The notes under the pieces: model-generated | What the model saw: the letters and a program-made list of their open reading frames with translations, nothing else | The model's database searches: none | Told to the model about the DNA's origin: nothing | Source of the DNA: Adenophora triphylla var. japonica | Taxonomy: Eukaryota; Streptophyta; Magnoliopsida; Asterales; Campanulaceae | Reading direction: 5' to 3' | Length of the DNA: 64,000 nucleotides | Assembly: GCA_022495995.1 (NCBI GenBank) | Contig: JAFEMH010004869.1 | Location: forward strand, 118,501-182,500 | Part shown: one piece after another, positions 1 through 10,844 of the stretch | Position numbering within the stretch: the first letter of the stretch is position 1 | How the letters are laid out: each line of letters starts with the position of its first letter | Translations under genes and position numbers: made by a program

Positions 1-181
1 AACTTCTGGCAACAAAAGAGTAGAACCAAAGCTGATGAAATGTGAGAGAATCAACCGACTGTTTGTTTCATTGATCTGTGAAATTAACAAACAATAGATT
101 CAGCACAAATATTAATCATAAGCAATGTTAGGGTGAAGAAAAAACGAATACTTTTAGAGTGAATAAAAAAAATAGGATTAC

Positions 182-298
182 CTTCACGACGGGTTCTCTC
201 ACGGTGAACAATGGCATAATGGCTCTGGTGAAGGGCCTGTCGCGTGTGAGAAGAACAAACAGATGGAGATATGTAAGTGCGAAAATTGAAGCTTCCAT
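182..298 (-). CDS. possible first coding exon of a minus-strand gene running off the left edge
   Basis: Read on the minus strand, an ATG at 298-296 opens 39 codons that end at a good splice donor (exon ...GTCGTGAAG, then GTAATCC at 181). A TATA-like box (TATAAAAG on the minus strand) lies at about 351-358, some 55 bases upstream of the ATG, a plausible core-promoter spacing. The peptide begins MEASIFALTYLHL and has a hydrophobic stretch that could be a signal anchor. I do not recognise the product. The rest of the gene would lie left of the window. It could equally be non-coding transcribed DNA. All of this is inference from gene-like punctuation. Confidence 0.3.
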
Positions 299-392
299 GA
301 TGAGTTGAAATGAAAAACCGAATATTAAAGCAAAATTTGCAGAAGCTGATCTTTTATAGTAATCAATTTAAACATTTTGAAATTTAAAGAAA

Positions 393-1358
393 TTCAATTC
401 ATGCCTAAAATATACTCATATCATATCTAAAAATTTAAATTTTGAAATTCAAATTTACTCTTTCAAAATATGTTGAATTATCCAAAATATTAGAAATTAG
501 GCTTTTATTTTTTTTATTTTTATAGTTTGCCAAACTCATTACCATTTAAAAAAAAATGAATTTTTCTTACAGTCACATTGCCTAAATGACCACAAATGCA
601 AATGCTATACAAAACTCCGCCTTGCATAACATAAATGCATTTGTACATTTCAAAAAAATACTCTTGTACACCGTAATTACTTAAAATTTAACTTTTAAAT
701 TTAAAGTGCTATCATTAATATTATCCATAAATAAATTTTGAAAAAAAAAATAGATAGAATCAGATTATAATGAGCTTGAAATCCGCAATTTGTTACACAT
801 TTAATCATTTATAATTATCTCCTAATTTGTCAAAAAAATAAAATAAAAAATAATTGTTGCTAAAAGAGGATAATTGAAAAAGGAAACAACTCTTTACAAA
901 TAAACTATTCCTAAAATTAAGCAATCCGAAATATTAGAAATTAGGCTTTCAAAATTTGATGATGTAGGGATCATATTTTGTTTAACATTTTATCAACGCA
1001 TTTGCTTAATTTAAGGATGAGCTATATTATGATAATATTGTCTTTGTAATTTCAGTAAATTATGGATCTTGAATTGCTTAATTTTAGGATTGGTTTGTTG
1101 AGATTTGGAATTTTGAAAAATATATTCTTCTTTTTTTCTGAAAGAATTTTTTGATATATATATATCTTACATAATCTTTTTGATAAATATTAAACATTTC
1201 GAAGTAACTGTTTCTTTAATTTTGGATTAGTTTAATTCATTCCTAAAATATACTCATTTTATAACTAAATATTTAAATTTTGAAATTCAAATTTACTCTT
1301 TCAAAATTTATTGAATTATCCGAAATAGTAGGAATTAGGTTTTTATTTATTTTTATTT
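393..1358. repeat. AT-rich stretch with a direct repeat of about 120 bp
   Basis: The segment at about 393-515 recurs at about 1235-1358 (shared text includes AAATTTACTCTTTCAAAAT and TGAATTATCC). A shorter third trace lies near 922-950. No gene is visible between 361 and 1489. The two copies bracket ~700 bases of AT-rich DNA, as would be left by a decayed element or an old local duplication. Confidence 0.55.
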
Positions 1359-1491
1359 TTTTATTTTTCGGTGATAGCATCAAAAAATGGCTGACCAATT
1401 GGAATAAAAATGAGTTGGAAATTGAATTGCTGACGTGGCCTTTGACGTGGCCTTTTCTGGAGCCTCTAATAGTTTTGCTATATATATTATA

Positions 1492-1766
1492 CTCCCTCCG
1501 TCCCACAATAATATGTAAACTTTCTATTTTGGGCGTCCCACAATAATATCTAACTTTCCCAAAATGGAAAGGAATCTTTACTATTCCCTCCACCCATTCT
1601 CTCTCCTACATTATTTTAATACTCACATCATCATTATAATTTACTATTCTCTCCACTCATTCTCTCTCCTATTTTATTTTCACACTCACAACACTTTCAA
1701 TATAATAATTTCTCCTTAATCCCCGTGCATTTTGCAAAAGTCCATAAAATTGTTGGACGGAGGGAG
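1492..1766. mobile_element. Stowaway-like MITE
   Basis: Ends are CTCCCTCCGTCCCAC and the inverted GGACGGAGGGAG, flanked by TA on both sides (1490-1491 and 1767-1768). It is about 275 bp with no coding capacity. The interior is the CACTCATTCTCTCTCCTA type shared with most MITEs in this window. Confidence 0.85.
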
Positions 1767-1837
1767 TATATGATAATTTTCATGTATATCCATTTTTTAC
1801 TGTAGATTGTTCATATTTTTATTATTATTTGTTGATA

Positions 1838-2364
1838 TCCGTTCCGGCTCAATTGGTCCCTTGGTTTATTTCACGATTTTTAAGAAAAATGAATAAAGTG
1901 GATAGAAATTAGAGTAGAGAGAATGTAAAAGTTAAATGTGTGGTAGGAAATAGGAGAGAGAATGTAAAAGTTAAAAATTTATAGTATAAATGGCAACTTG
2001 TACTTGCTACAGTTGAATGAACAGTATCAATGGCCAAATTTCCCATTTTGCCCTCACTAAGTTGTCCCTTTCCCATTTTGACCTTAAAAAAAATTAAATT
2101 AAAAAAAAAAACACGTGTCCTTGGACACGGGCTTGCTCTAGTATTTAATATGAGAGAAAATGGGTGGGAGGAATAGTAAGTTAATGATTGTTTTTTTTTG
2201 TAAATATGTTAACTTTATAAGGGTATAATGAATGATTTTTTTGTAAATATATGGAGATGATAAGGGTATAAATATATGGAAAACTTTTCATTTAAGAAAT
2301 GAATCAGTTGAGGTGGAATGTCTCAAAAAGGAAAATGGATCAATTGAGGTGGGAAGGAGGTAGT
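1838..2364. mobile_element. Stowaway-like MITE split by a mini-Helitron
   Basis: It resembles the MITE at 4954-5318 along its length (GGCTCAATTGGTCCCTTGG at the left, GGAGGTAGTA at the right). The left tip is decayed. A 164-bp Helitron-like insert (1978-2141) interrupts it. Confidence 0.7.
1978..2141 (+). mobile_element. mini-Helitron
   Basis: It begins TTTATAGTATAAATGG (canonical TCTATAGTATAAATG in its relatives near 62-63 kb). It ends with a hairpin, CCGTGTCC-TT-GGACACGG, followed by CTAG and a host T. The uninterrupted sister MITE at 4954-5318 reads AAAAATATTTAATA where this copy is split after AAAAA. That is an insertion between A and T, the Helitron rule. No coding capacity. Confidence 0.75.
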
Positions 2365-2844
2365 ATTATTTATATTAATCTCATAACATAGTTGGTTATA
2401 ACTCTTGTATATAAATACTTATGTTATCAGTAATATAATGTGATATTTTCACAATTCTCTGTTACTTCTATACAAATATAGTTTTTAGTGCAATTTATTA
2501 AAATTTTGTTTCATTTTGCATGTACAAAGAAAAAATGCACTATTTTCTTTACCTTTTTTTTATTAGTAGAAATAATTTGCTCCCCCTCTAAAATAAAATG
2601 GCAATCTTGTTTTTTATTCTACTAGCGTAACTCCCGTGCGATGCACGGATCATTACATGTTACTCTAAGACAGAAATTAAAAAAATACAACAAAAAAGTT
2701 AAATAGATTTACACATTATGGAATACTTCCTTAAACAATACATTATCAGTACATAGATCAGATTGGTAGAGCTTATCATCATCACAAATCAATATTTTAA
2801 GACGATCAGCTAGTTGCCACTCCAAACAAATCAAATCAAGGTAC

Positions 2845-3846
2845 AAACTCCGACTCACTTCAAATTACAAAATAATAATTATTAATAAAAAAAAACTAAA
2901 TAAAAATATTATTTTTTTCATCTCAAATAAATACTTTAAAAAATATACTCCCGTAAGAAATTATATTATTCATTTCAAAAATAAATATTACTTTCAACTC
3001 AAAATGAATAACCAAAAAATAATACTATATTTTTTATCTAAAAAAATGAGCATTACTTCCATCATCCCAATAAATATTTTAAAAATTAATATTACTTCAT
3101 TCACCTCTAAAATTAATGTTTGTAATGTTAGTGAATTCGTCTCAAAATATGACATTAATTTTTTAGACAAATAAGTTAGTATTCTATTTTTAAATGTTCA
3201 TTGAGACGAATGAAGTCATATTCATTTTTTTTTTGACAGAGAAAAAAAAATACTACTTTTTAAGAAAAAAATTTCATTCAATTGAATGCTACTTTCGTCC
3301 CAAAATTAATACTATTTTCTATATCCAAAAATAATTAAATTGCTTCCTTTGTCTCAATGAACATTTTTTAAAAAAATACTACTTCACTTGTCTCAAAAAT
3401 TAATATTCATTTTCTGAGACGAAGAAACTAATATTATAAACATTAATTTTTACAAAAGAATACTACATCGTCTAAAAAAATAAATTAATATCTTCGTCCC
3501 AATGAATATTTTATAAAATATCACTTCATTTAAAAAAATTAATGTCATATATTGAAACAAATGCACTAACATTACAAACATTAATTTTTGAGGCAAATGA
3601 AGCAGTATTATTTTTTTAAATATTCATTGGGATGAAGAAAGTAATGTTCATTTTTTTGGATAAAAAATGTAGTATTATTTTTTGGTTATTTATTTTGAGT
3701 CGAAAGTAATATTTATTTTCGAAATGAAGATTATATTTTTTATAGAAGTATATTTTTTAAAGTATTTATTTGAGATGAAAATATAATATTTTTATTTAGT
3801 TTTCTTTATTAATAAATATTATTTTATAATTTAAATTGAGACTAAG
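2845..3846. repeat. ~1 kb foldback (long inverted repeat)
   Basis: The left arm reads from about 2845. The complementary right arm ends at about 3846, with the symmetry centre near 3345. For example CAAAATAATAATTATTAATA near 2868 is mirrored near 3805-3830, and AATAACCAAAAAATAATACT near 3007 near 3670-3690. The arms are several hundred bases and imperfect. A transcript would fold into a very long hairpin. No gene inside. Confidence 0.7.
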
Positions 3847-6800
3847 TTTCTCCTTTGATTTTGATTTGGTTTGGATCGGTTAGGGGATGAACCGAATGAC
3901 CGGTTATTGATTGTTTGTTGACTGCCAACCTAGCCATTCAACCACCGAGGGCTTGCAGCAAAAGCCTTGTATTTTTTCCTTTTTTTTTTTTTTACTCTCT
4001 GGCAAATGACCGATTGAAGTTAGTGTTTCAAAAAAAAACCTTGTTTATCGATCGGAGTTTGTGGGTAGGTCACACTCATCGATTGAGTCGTGACATAGCC
4101 ATTATCGATATCCATTAATTTACTCGTATTCGTCTTTATGTCCAAATCAAATGAAAATAATCTCTATTTACAGAGAAAAAAATTGTGAATTTTGGTGAAA
4201 AAAAATAATTAATTTATTATAAAATAATTTAGGTCAAAGGAATCGGATAAAAAATATAGTATTATTTTTTGGTTATTTATTTTAAGTCAAAAGTAATATT
4301 TATTTTTGAAATAAAGATTATATTTTTTATAGAAGTATATTTTTTAAAGTATTTATTTGAGATGAAAAAAATAATATTTTTATTTAGTTTTTATTATTAA
4401 TAATTATTATTTTTTAATTTAAAGTGAGACGAAATTTGTGGCGGGTTCAGATCGGTTAGGGGATAAACCAATTGACCGGTTATTGATTGTGTGTTGACTG
4501 CCAGCTTAGCCGTTCAACCACCTATGGCTTGCAGCTAAAGCCTTGTATTTTTCCTTTTTTTTTTCTGACTCTTTGGCAAATGACCGATTGGAGTGTGTGT
4601 TTCAAAAAAAAAAAAATTATTTACCGATTGAATGAAGTGTTGACCGATTAGAGTTTGTGGATAGGTCACACCCATCGATTGAGCCGTGACATAGCCATTA
4701 CCGATACCCATTAATTTACCCATATTCGGCCTTGTGTCCAAATCAAAGAAATTCATCTGCATACACGCGCCTCTGTCGACACGTGTATTGCACGCGCCAT
4801 TTTCATCCCAATCATGACCTGCCACGTGTAATTTCAAAAATATCTATTTTCGAAATGAATAATATAATTTTTTATAGAAGTATATTTTTTAAAGTATTTA
4901 TTTGAGATGGAAAAATAATATTTCTATTTAATTTTCTTTATTAATAATTATTACTCCCTCCGTCCCGACTCAATTGGTCCCTTGGTTTATTTCACGATTT
5001 TTAAGAAAATGAATAAAGTGGGTAGAAATTAGAGGAGAGAGAATGTAAAAGTTAAATGTGTGATAGGGAATAGGAGAGAGAATGTAAAAGTTAAAAATAT
5101 TTAATAGGAGAGAGAATGAGTGGGAGGAATAGTAAGTTAATGATTGGTTTTTTTGTAAATATGTTAATTTTATAAGGGTATAATGAATGGTTTTTTTGTA
5201 AATATATGAAGATGATAAGGGTATAAATATATGGAAAACTTTCCATTTAGGGAATGGATTAATTGAGGTGGGACGTCCAAAAAAGAAAAGTGAATCAATT
5301 GAGGTGGGACGAAGGTAGTATTTTAAAATTTAAAGTGAGATGGAGTTTGTACCGTGTAACCATCTCACAACAATCGCCTAATCCAAATTGCCTAACAAAT
5401 GAATGGATGTACCACTCACACACACAGTACCACTCACACACACAGTAGTGATTATGTTTATTTCTTCCTTTGAAATTTGACGTTGCCTAGCTTGCCTTGA
5501 CCGATCCTTTCGCCTTAATCGATCCTTGGCTTCCCTTGCCTTGACCGATTCTTGCCTTGCCTGGACCGATCCTGAACATTACTTTCTTGGTTATTCATTT
5601 TGAGTCAAAAATAATATTTATTTTTTGCAATGAAGATTATAATTTTTTATAGAAGTATATTTTTTAAAGTATTTATTTGATATAGAAAAAATAATATTTT
5701 TATTTAGTTTTTTATTAATAATTATTATTTTATAATTTAAAGTGAGACGGAGTTTGGTTTGATTTGGATCGGTTGACCGGTCAAAAATGGAATTAACTTA
5801 CTGATCCTATCTATTTAAAATAAATTTTTAACAAAATTATTTTTTGAAAAAATTCAAGGGCACGACTAAGGTTGGCCAATTCTAGCAATGCCACGGCCGA
5901 ATGATTATGCTAACATTGGCCAAGGCCTCATTATATACCAAGGCAAGGCCATTTCACTCTCTTGTTCTATCGATGTGGGAATTGAGATATCTTTCAAGGC
6001 AAGGCCATTTCACTTTCTTTTCCATATTATATCTTCAATTTTGCCACGCTTGAAAATTACTAAATTGCCCTTGGCGAATGAGCGCCAAAACAAAGACTGT
6101 CCTCTTATTATATATAGATAGATAGATAGATTATTTTGTAATTAAAAGTGAGACGGAGATTATTGTTTGTAATGGCGTGTGACTCTTGGCCTTTACCGAT
6201 TTGGGTGAACCGGTTACTATTTGTGCATATTGGGATTTAAAGTTGGATTTGATACTATTTGTACAACTGAATGAATGGTTATGTAACCGATTTAAATATT
6301 TATTTGGATAAACAAATTAATGTTCATTTTTTTGGACAAAAAATATAGTATTATTTGTTGGTTATTCATTTTGAGTCGAAAGTAATATTTATTATTGAAA
6401 TGAAGATTTTAATTTTTTATAGAAATATATTTTTTAAAGTATTTATTTGAGATAGAAAAAATAATATTTCTATTTAGTTTTCTTTATTAATAATTATTAT
6501 TTTATAATTTAAAATGAGACGAATTTTTTTCTTTAATTGATTTTGGTTTGTAATTTAAAATCCATGAAAGTGGAGAGAGAACGAAGGATGCCTCTTGCCC
6601 AGCGCAACTTGGTGATCGGTTGACGTGTGACTTTGTGCATATTGGGAATTAAGGATCACGGTCAGACCAATCGGTTAGACCAACCGATTACCTTAATATG
6701 TTTCATGGATTTTAAATTACAATTCAATGTAATTCAATGTAAGACCAATCGGTTACCTTCACCTTTTCATGGATTTTAAATTACAAACCAAAACCAACCA

Positions 6801-7085
6801 AAGAACAAACTTCGTCTCATTTTAAATTACAAAATAATAATTATTAATAAAGAAAACTAAATAAAAATATTATTTTTTCCATCTCAAATAAATATTTTAA
6901 AAAATATATATACTTCAATAAAAAATTATATTGAGTGAAAGTAATATTTATTTTTGAAATGAAGATTATAATTTTTTATAGAAGTATATTTTTTTAAGTA
7001 TTTATTTGAGATGAAAAAAAAATATTTTTATTTAGTTTTCTTTATTAATAATTATTATTTTGTAATTTAAAGTGAGACGGAGTTT
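3660..7085. repeat. family of ~170-190 bp AT-rich blocks, about seven copies here
   Basis: A block with GTAATATTTATTTTTGAAAT, then ATAGAAGTATATTTTTTAAA, then TTTATTTAGTTTTCTTTATT and ending AATTTAAAGTGAGACG recurs. Direct copies lie near 3675-3845, 4255-4432, 4835-4950 (split by a MITE), 5585-5750, 6340-6525 and 6930-7083, with an inverted one near 6800-6930. The copies near 6407-6565 and 6760-6930 form a smaller inverted repeat. They link the Helitron segments and may reflect amplification inside Helitrons. Confidence 0.65.
4954..5318. mobile_element. Stowaway-like MITE (CTCCCTCCGTCCCGACTCAA type)
   Basis: It is bounded by TA (4952-4953, 5319-5320) and inserted inside one of the AT-rich blocks, whose halves continue on either side (ATTATTA before, TTTTAAAATTTAAAGTGAGA after). 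It provides the intact reference for the split copy at 1838-2364. Confidence 0.8.
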
Positions 7086-8028
7086 ATATTTAATTTGTTT
7101 GGAGTGCAATTGTGTGGCCTTGGCCGATTGTTGCCACAGTGGACTTGACCGATTGTAGTGGCCTTACCGATTCTGGCCTTGACCGATTGTGGTCTTGCTT
7201 TGTGTTTGGATCGATTGTGGGTTGTGGCAGACCGATTGTGGCCTTGGTTTGTTTGGATCGGTTGTGGGTTTGGCATTGCTTTGTGTTTGGATCGGTTATA
7301 CCGGTTTTAACCGTTTTTAATTTTTTTTTTCTTTTTCAAATTAGGTTTTTAAAATAATTTTTTAACAAAATTATTTTTTGAAAAATCCAAGGCCATGGTC
7401 TAGGCCGGCCAATTCTTGCAATGCCACGGCCGAATGATTATGCTAACCTTGGTCAAGGCGTCATTATATACCAAGGCAAGGCCATTTCACTTTCTTTTTC
7501 TATCGATGTGGAAATTTAGATATCCCTCCTTCTCCGCCTGCGTACACGGGCCTTTTTCTGCGTGTGAACAACACGCGCCAATTTATCTCCCATTCAGAGC
7601 ATGCCACGCATAATTTCCACATTATATCTTCAAAATATCTTCAATTTTGCCACAACGTAAAATTAATAAAATGCCCTTGACTTTTGGGGGGAAAGCTAGA
7701 CTTCTTTGCTTTTATATACTCCCTCCGTCCCGCTAATATTCGCACTAACACTGTTTGTGCGAGAATTAAGGAATATGATATTTTAATAAAATGTTGTGAA
7801 TGTAAAAGTAAAGTAGGAGAGAGAATGAGTGGAGGGTGTAATAAATTATAATGGTGTTGTGAGTATTAAAATAATGTAGGAGAGAGAATGAGTGGGGTTG
7901 GGTGAATATTTTATTAATATAAAGTTTCCTTTTTGGGAGTGTGCGGATATTAGCGGGACGCCCAAAAAGGAAAGTGTGCGGATATTAGCGGGACGGAGGG
8001 AGTATATAATATAATAATAATATATAGA
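5840..8028 (-). mobile_element. second Helitron 5' end, tandem to the first
   Basis: The segment 7380-8028 repeats 5840-6130 in the same order (GCCACGGCCGAATGATTATG, then ATATACCAAGGCAAGGCC, then a GCCCTT-rich tract). It ends on the minus strand with TCTATATATTATTATTATAT at 8028, next to a host T. A Stowaway MITE (7719-8002) sits just inside this end. I found no separate CTAG 3' hairpin between 6131 and 8028. Either two 5' ends share the 3' terminus at 2622, or the second copy lost its own. Confidence 0.45.
7719..8002. mobile_element. Stowaway-like MITE
   Basis: CTCCCTCCGTCCCGCTAATA at the left and its inverted counterpart GCGGGACGGAGGGAG at the right, with TA on both sides (7717-7718, 8003-8004). 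About 284 bp, inserted in the 5' region of a Helitron. Confidence 0.85.
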
Positions 8029-8065
8029 TTTTATACAAAAAGCTGAACTCTATGTCTATTATCTA

Positions 8066-8351
8066 CTCCCTCCGTCTCAGCCGAAGTGTCCCAACTTTTC
8101 TTTTTGGGTGTCCCATTTAAAATGTCTCAACCCAAAAAATGAAAATTTTTTATTACTTTTTTATTTGTGGAACCCACTTATTATACTCACAATATATATC
8201 CGCTAACTATTTTCTACCCCACTTTCTCTTTCCTACATCACTATTCATACTCACAATATTTATTTCACTATACACTTTTTGCATTATATATATTCATTCC
8301 TTAATTCTCGTGCATGATTGATTTTGAAACAGTTTGACTGGGACGGGGGAG
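8066..8351. mobile_element. Stowaway-like MITE
   Basis: CTCCCTCCGTCTCAGCCGAA at the left, TGACTGGGACGGGGGAG at the right, TA flanks. Its interior (CACTTTTTGCATTATATATA) is shared with the chimeric MITE at 25253-25598. Confidence 0.8.
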
Positions 8352-9439
8352 TATAATACAATATTTGTATAAAATATAAGAAAAAAAATTGTTAAATGGA
8401 ATTGATTTTCTTTAAATACAAGTGGAAATGACCCAAGTGAGATTGTGTTCCCATTAATGGCCTATTTCATTGAAATTTCCGCACTATTGAAAGATTGTAC
8501 TTGACCACGCTCAATAAAAATGTAGATTCGTGTTAGCATTAATTCTTTATTTCATTAAAATATCTACACCCCCAAAATAGGAATGTTTTAACATGCTTAA
8601 ATCTGTCGATTTTTTTTTTTTTTTGAAATAATTCAATTTTAAAATAAGGAAAAATGTAAATATAGTACACCAACTATATAGCTTGTTTGTTTTTTATACT
8701 TAAACTAGTTTTCGTTGCAACCACAGTATATCATCTATTTTGGATGCTCGTTTAAGGTACATAGGGCTAACGACATCCATTTTTTCAATTAAATTGACAT
8801 GTGCAATGTATGTGACCCATTTTATGAAGAATAAATCGAAAATTGTGATTTTCTTAACTAAAATAAATTTAGGGGATTCAAATGTAAAATAAAAAACTAA
8901 AAGATAAACTAAAACTAATAAAAATTTCTAAAACTTAATGGATTAAATTAAAAGCAAAAAAGAAAAACCTAAAACTAAAAATCCACTCATCTTCTTCCTC
9001 CAAACTTCACCCAGCCAACCGCCTCCATCATCCACGCCTCCACCGTCACCTGCAAATTGAAGGCATCCATGGTCACTAACCTCAACGCCTTGACTTCCCT
9101 CAACCTCACACTCTATCACCAAATTTCCAATTTTATTTATTAAGGTTTGGTTTATCGGTCCATTTCAATTGTAAAGGTATGAAATTGGATCTGAATTGTG
9201 CCATATCTGGAGCTTAATTTTCATGGGTTTCTTCTCTTTATTAGGTATTTGCAAGTATAGTTTTCAATTTTCATGGGTTGGATCGTTCACGACTATTCGT
9301 GGCTACAGGGTCTGATGTCAGTGATTTGTAGGTCTCTCTATGTGCTGAGTCACGGTCTGATATACAAACAGGAAAAAGATTCACGAAAAGTGGTGGTTTG
9401 GCGTTAGAGTTTCGAAGAAGAATAAGGTTTTCAAGAACA

Positions 9440-10093
9440 ATGGCGCCCCAATTATTCTTCTTCACTTCCCAATACTTCGACAGCATAACCATAGTAGGAA
9501 TCTCACTCTTAACCGCCTTAGTATGCGAAGCCATCTCTTACCTCCTCATCTACCTCACTTCCTCTTACAAATCCCTCAAAACCACCATTAATAAGGCCTC
9601 CAAGAAACTCGAATCCATGAAAACTGATACCCGCGCACGAATCGAATCTAAGAAATCGAAAACCAAAAAAATCGATAGGGTTGAATCCAGTTTGAAGGAA
9701 TCGAACCGAGATCTCTCTATATTCAACTTCAAATCTGGCGGTGTTCTTGCGATTGTTCTGTTCGTCGTGTTTGGGTTCTTGAATAACTTGTTTGAGGGTA
9801 AGGCGGTTGCGAAATTGCCGTTTGTTCCGTTCCGGATGGTGCAGAAGATGAGCCATCGAGGGTTGCATGGGGATGATATGACTGATTGTTCGATTGCGTT
9901 TTTGTATCTGAATTGTTCGATTATTATTCAAATTAATTTGCAAAAGTTTTTAGGGTTTTCTCCGCCTCGTGGGGTTGCCGGCGCCGACTTGTTCCCCACG
10001 CCTATGCTAGAAAGACCAATTGATGGTGAATTTTATTTGCAAGGCATCAAATGTGTAAGGCACTTTGAAATGGCCTTAATCTTGTATATATAA
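9440..10093 (+). CDS. TMCO1: TMCO1-like ER calcium-load-activated channel (TMCO1/EMC3 superfamily), altered C-terminus
   Basis: The frame is open from 9398; I take the ATG at 9440 (MAPQLFFF...) because plant TMCO1 proteins start there. TMCO1 is a small ER membrane protein reported to release calcium on store overload and to act with the translocon. Visible features: a first membrane segment around residues 17-39; a basic coiled-coil segment with KKSKTKKIDRVESSLKE; NRDLS; a second membrane segment near residue 100; then VAKLPF, MSHRGL, GDDxTDCS and QKFLGFSPPRG, all family signatures. The family is about 185-190 residues and this match runs to LFPTP near residue 187. The frame then enters a MULE-like insert at 10025 and stops at 10091-10093. 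The family-typical end is absent. Some usually conserved positions in the last membrane segment differ, hinting at relaxed constraint. The copy is intronless and lies wholly inside a MULE, so it is probably a captured or duplicated copy; whether it is expressed is unknown. Confidence 0.8.
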   Translation: MAPQLFFFTSQYFDSITIVGISLLTALVCEAISYLLIYLTSSYKSLKTTINKASKKLESMKTDTRARIESKKSKTKKIDRVESSLKESNRDLSIFNFKSGGVLAIVLFVVFGFLNNLFEGKAVAKLPFVPFRMVQKMSHRGLHGDDMTDCSIAFLYLNCSIIIQINLQKFLGFSPPRGVAGADLFPTPMLERPIDGEFYLQGIKCVRHFEMALILYI

Positions 10094-10844
10094 CAAAAAA
10101 AAAAAAGATCACAATTTCATTTCAAAGCACAAGAACATTGGTCTCTCTCCTCCCCATCTCCATTTCCGACGTACCCAACGCCAACCACCGTTTCTTCGCC
10201 AGAAAACTCAATTCTTCTACAATGGTTCGGATGAAAATTCCCAATGTCGCCAAGTCTACCACTGGGACCTCGTCTACCGCCGCTGTCTTCGCCGGAAAAC
10301 AGATAATTTACCCAAATTTGAATTTGAAGCCCTAATAGATTTAATGCCTAAAATTGGATGTTACAATGCGTAATTGTAGTATAAATTTGAGTCGGAAATT
10401 GTTGTAACATCAATTTACAACCTAGCTTTCAATTTCAATGTCAATTTCAAAGGATACGTAACTGGGTTTGCAAAAAAATTCGTATTGGTGGGGTGTTTCG
10501 TGTAGATTCACACGAAATGTTGAACGACATTTCGTGTAAAATCATACGAAATATTTCTTAACATTTCGTGTATATTCATACGAAATCTAAAGGAAAATTT
10601 CTCCTGTGGATTTCGTGTGAATATACACGAAATGTTGAGAACCATTTCGTATCATTTTACACGAAATGTTATTCAACATTTCGTGTGAATCTACACGAAA
10701 TAACTCAATACATTTCGTGTATTTTTATACGAAATATATCTGACAACGTCGTGTATAATCACACGAAACGTCCGCATACGGGAGGGACACTTTTGTCCAT
10801 TTTCCGTGCCTTGCAAATAAGGTGCCTTGCAAATAACCACGCCC
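10025..10844. mobile_element. nested MULE-like element breaking the TMCO1-like gene
   Basis: It is flanked by a perfect 9-bp duplication, CCAATTGAT, at 10016-10024 and 10845-10853. The ends are related but short inverted repeats: both strands read TTATTTGCAAGGCA about 10 bases in. Inside are a GC-richer segment at about 10138-10335, open for 65 codons and possibly a captured gene fragment, and an array of short palindromes at 10494-10771. No transposase. Confidence 0.65.
10494..10771. repeat. array of about eight short palindromes (TTTCGTGT...ACACGAAA)
   Basis: Units such as ATTTCGTGTGAAT followed by TACACGAAAT recur about every 30-40 bases. Each is an imperfect palindrome of ~24 bp separated by short AT-rich spacers. 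The left half is usually TTTCGTGT and the right half ACACGAAA or ATACGAAA. It lies wholly inside the nested MULE. Confidence 0.75.

Larger units (their letters stand above)
2622..6130 (-). mobile_element. non-autonomous Helitron, about 3.5 kb
   Basis: On the minus strand the 3' terminus at 2622 has the hairpin CCGTGCATCGCACGG and then CTAG. The 5' end near 6122-6130 is TC-type (TCTATCTATATATAATAAGAGG). No Rep/helicase coding is visible. The interior holds the foldback at 2845-3846, AT-rich blocks in direct and inverted copies, a MITE at 4954-5318, and two copies of a GC-richer segment (3880-4140 and 4445-4740) with repeated ACCGGTTATTGATTG and TTGACTGCCA. The exact 5' base is ambiguous because of a GATA run. 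Confidence 0.55.

Noticed and set aside
9518..9943. 141-codon minus-strand frame
   Set aside because: Antisense shadow of the TMCO1-like coding sequence.
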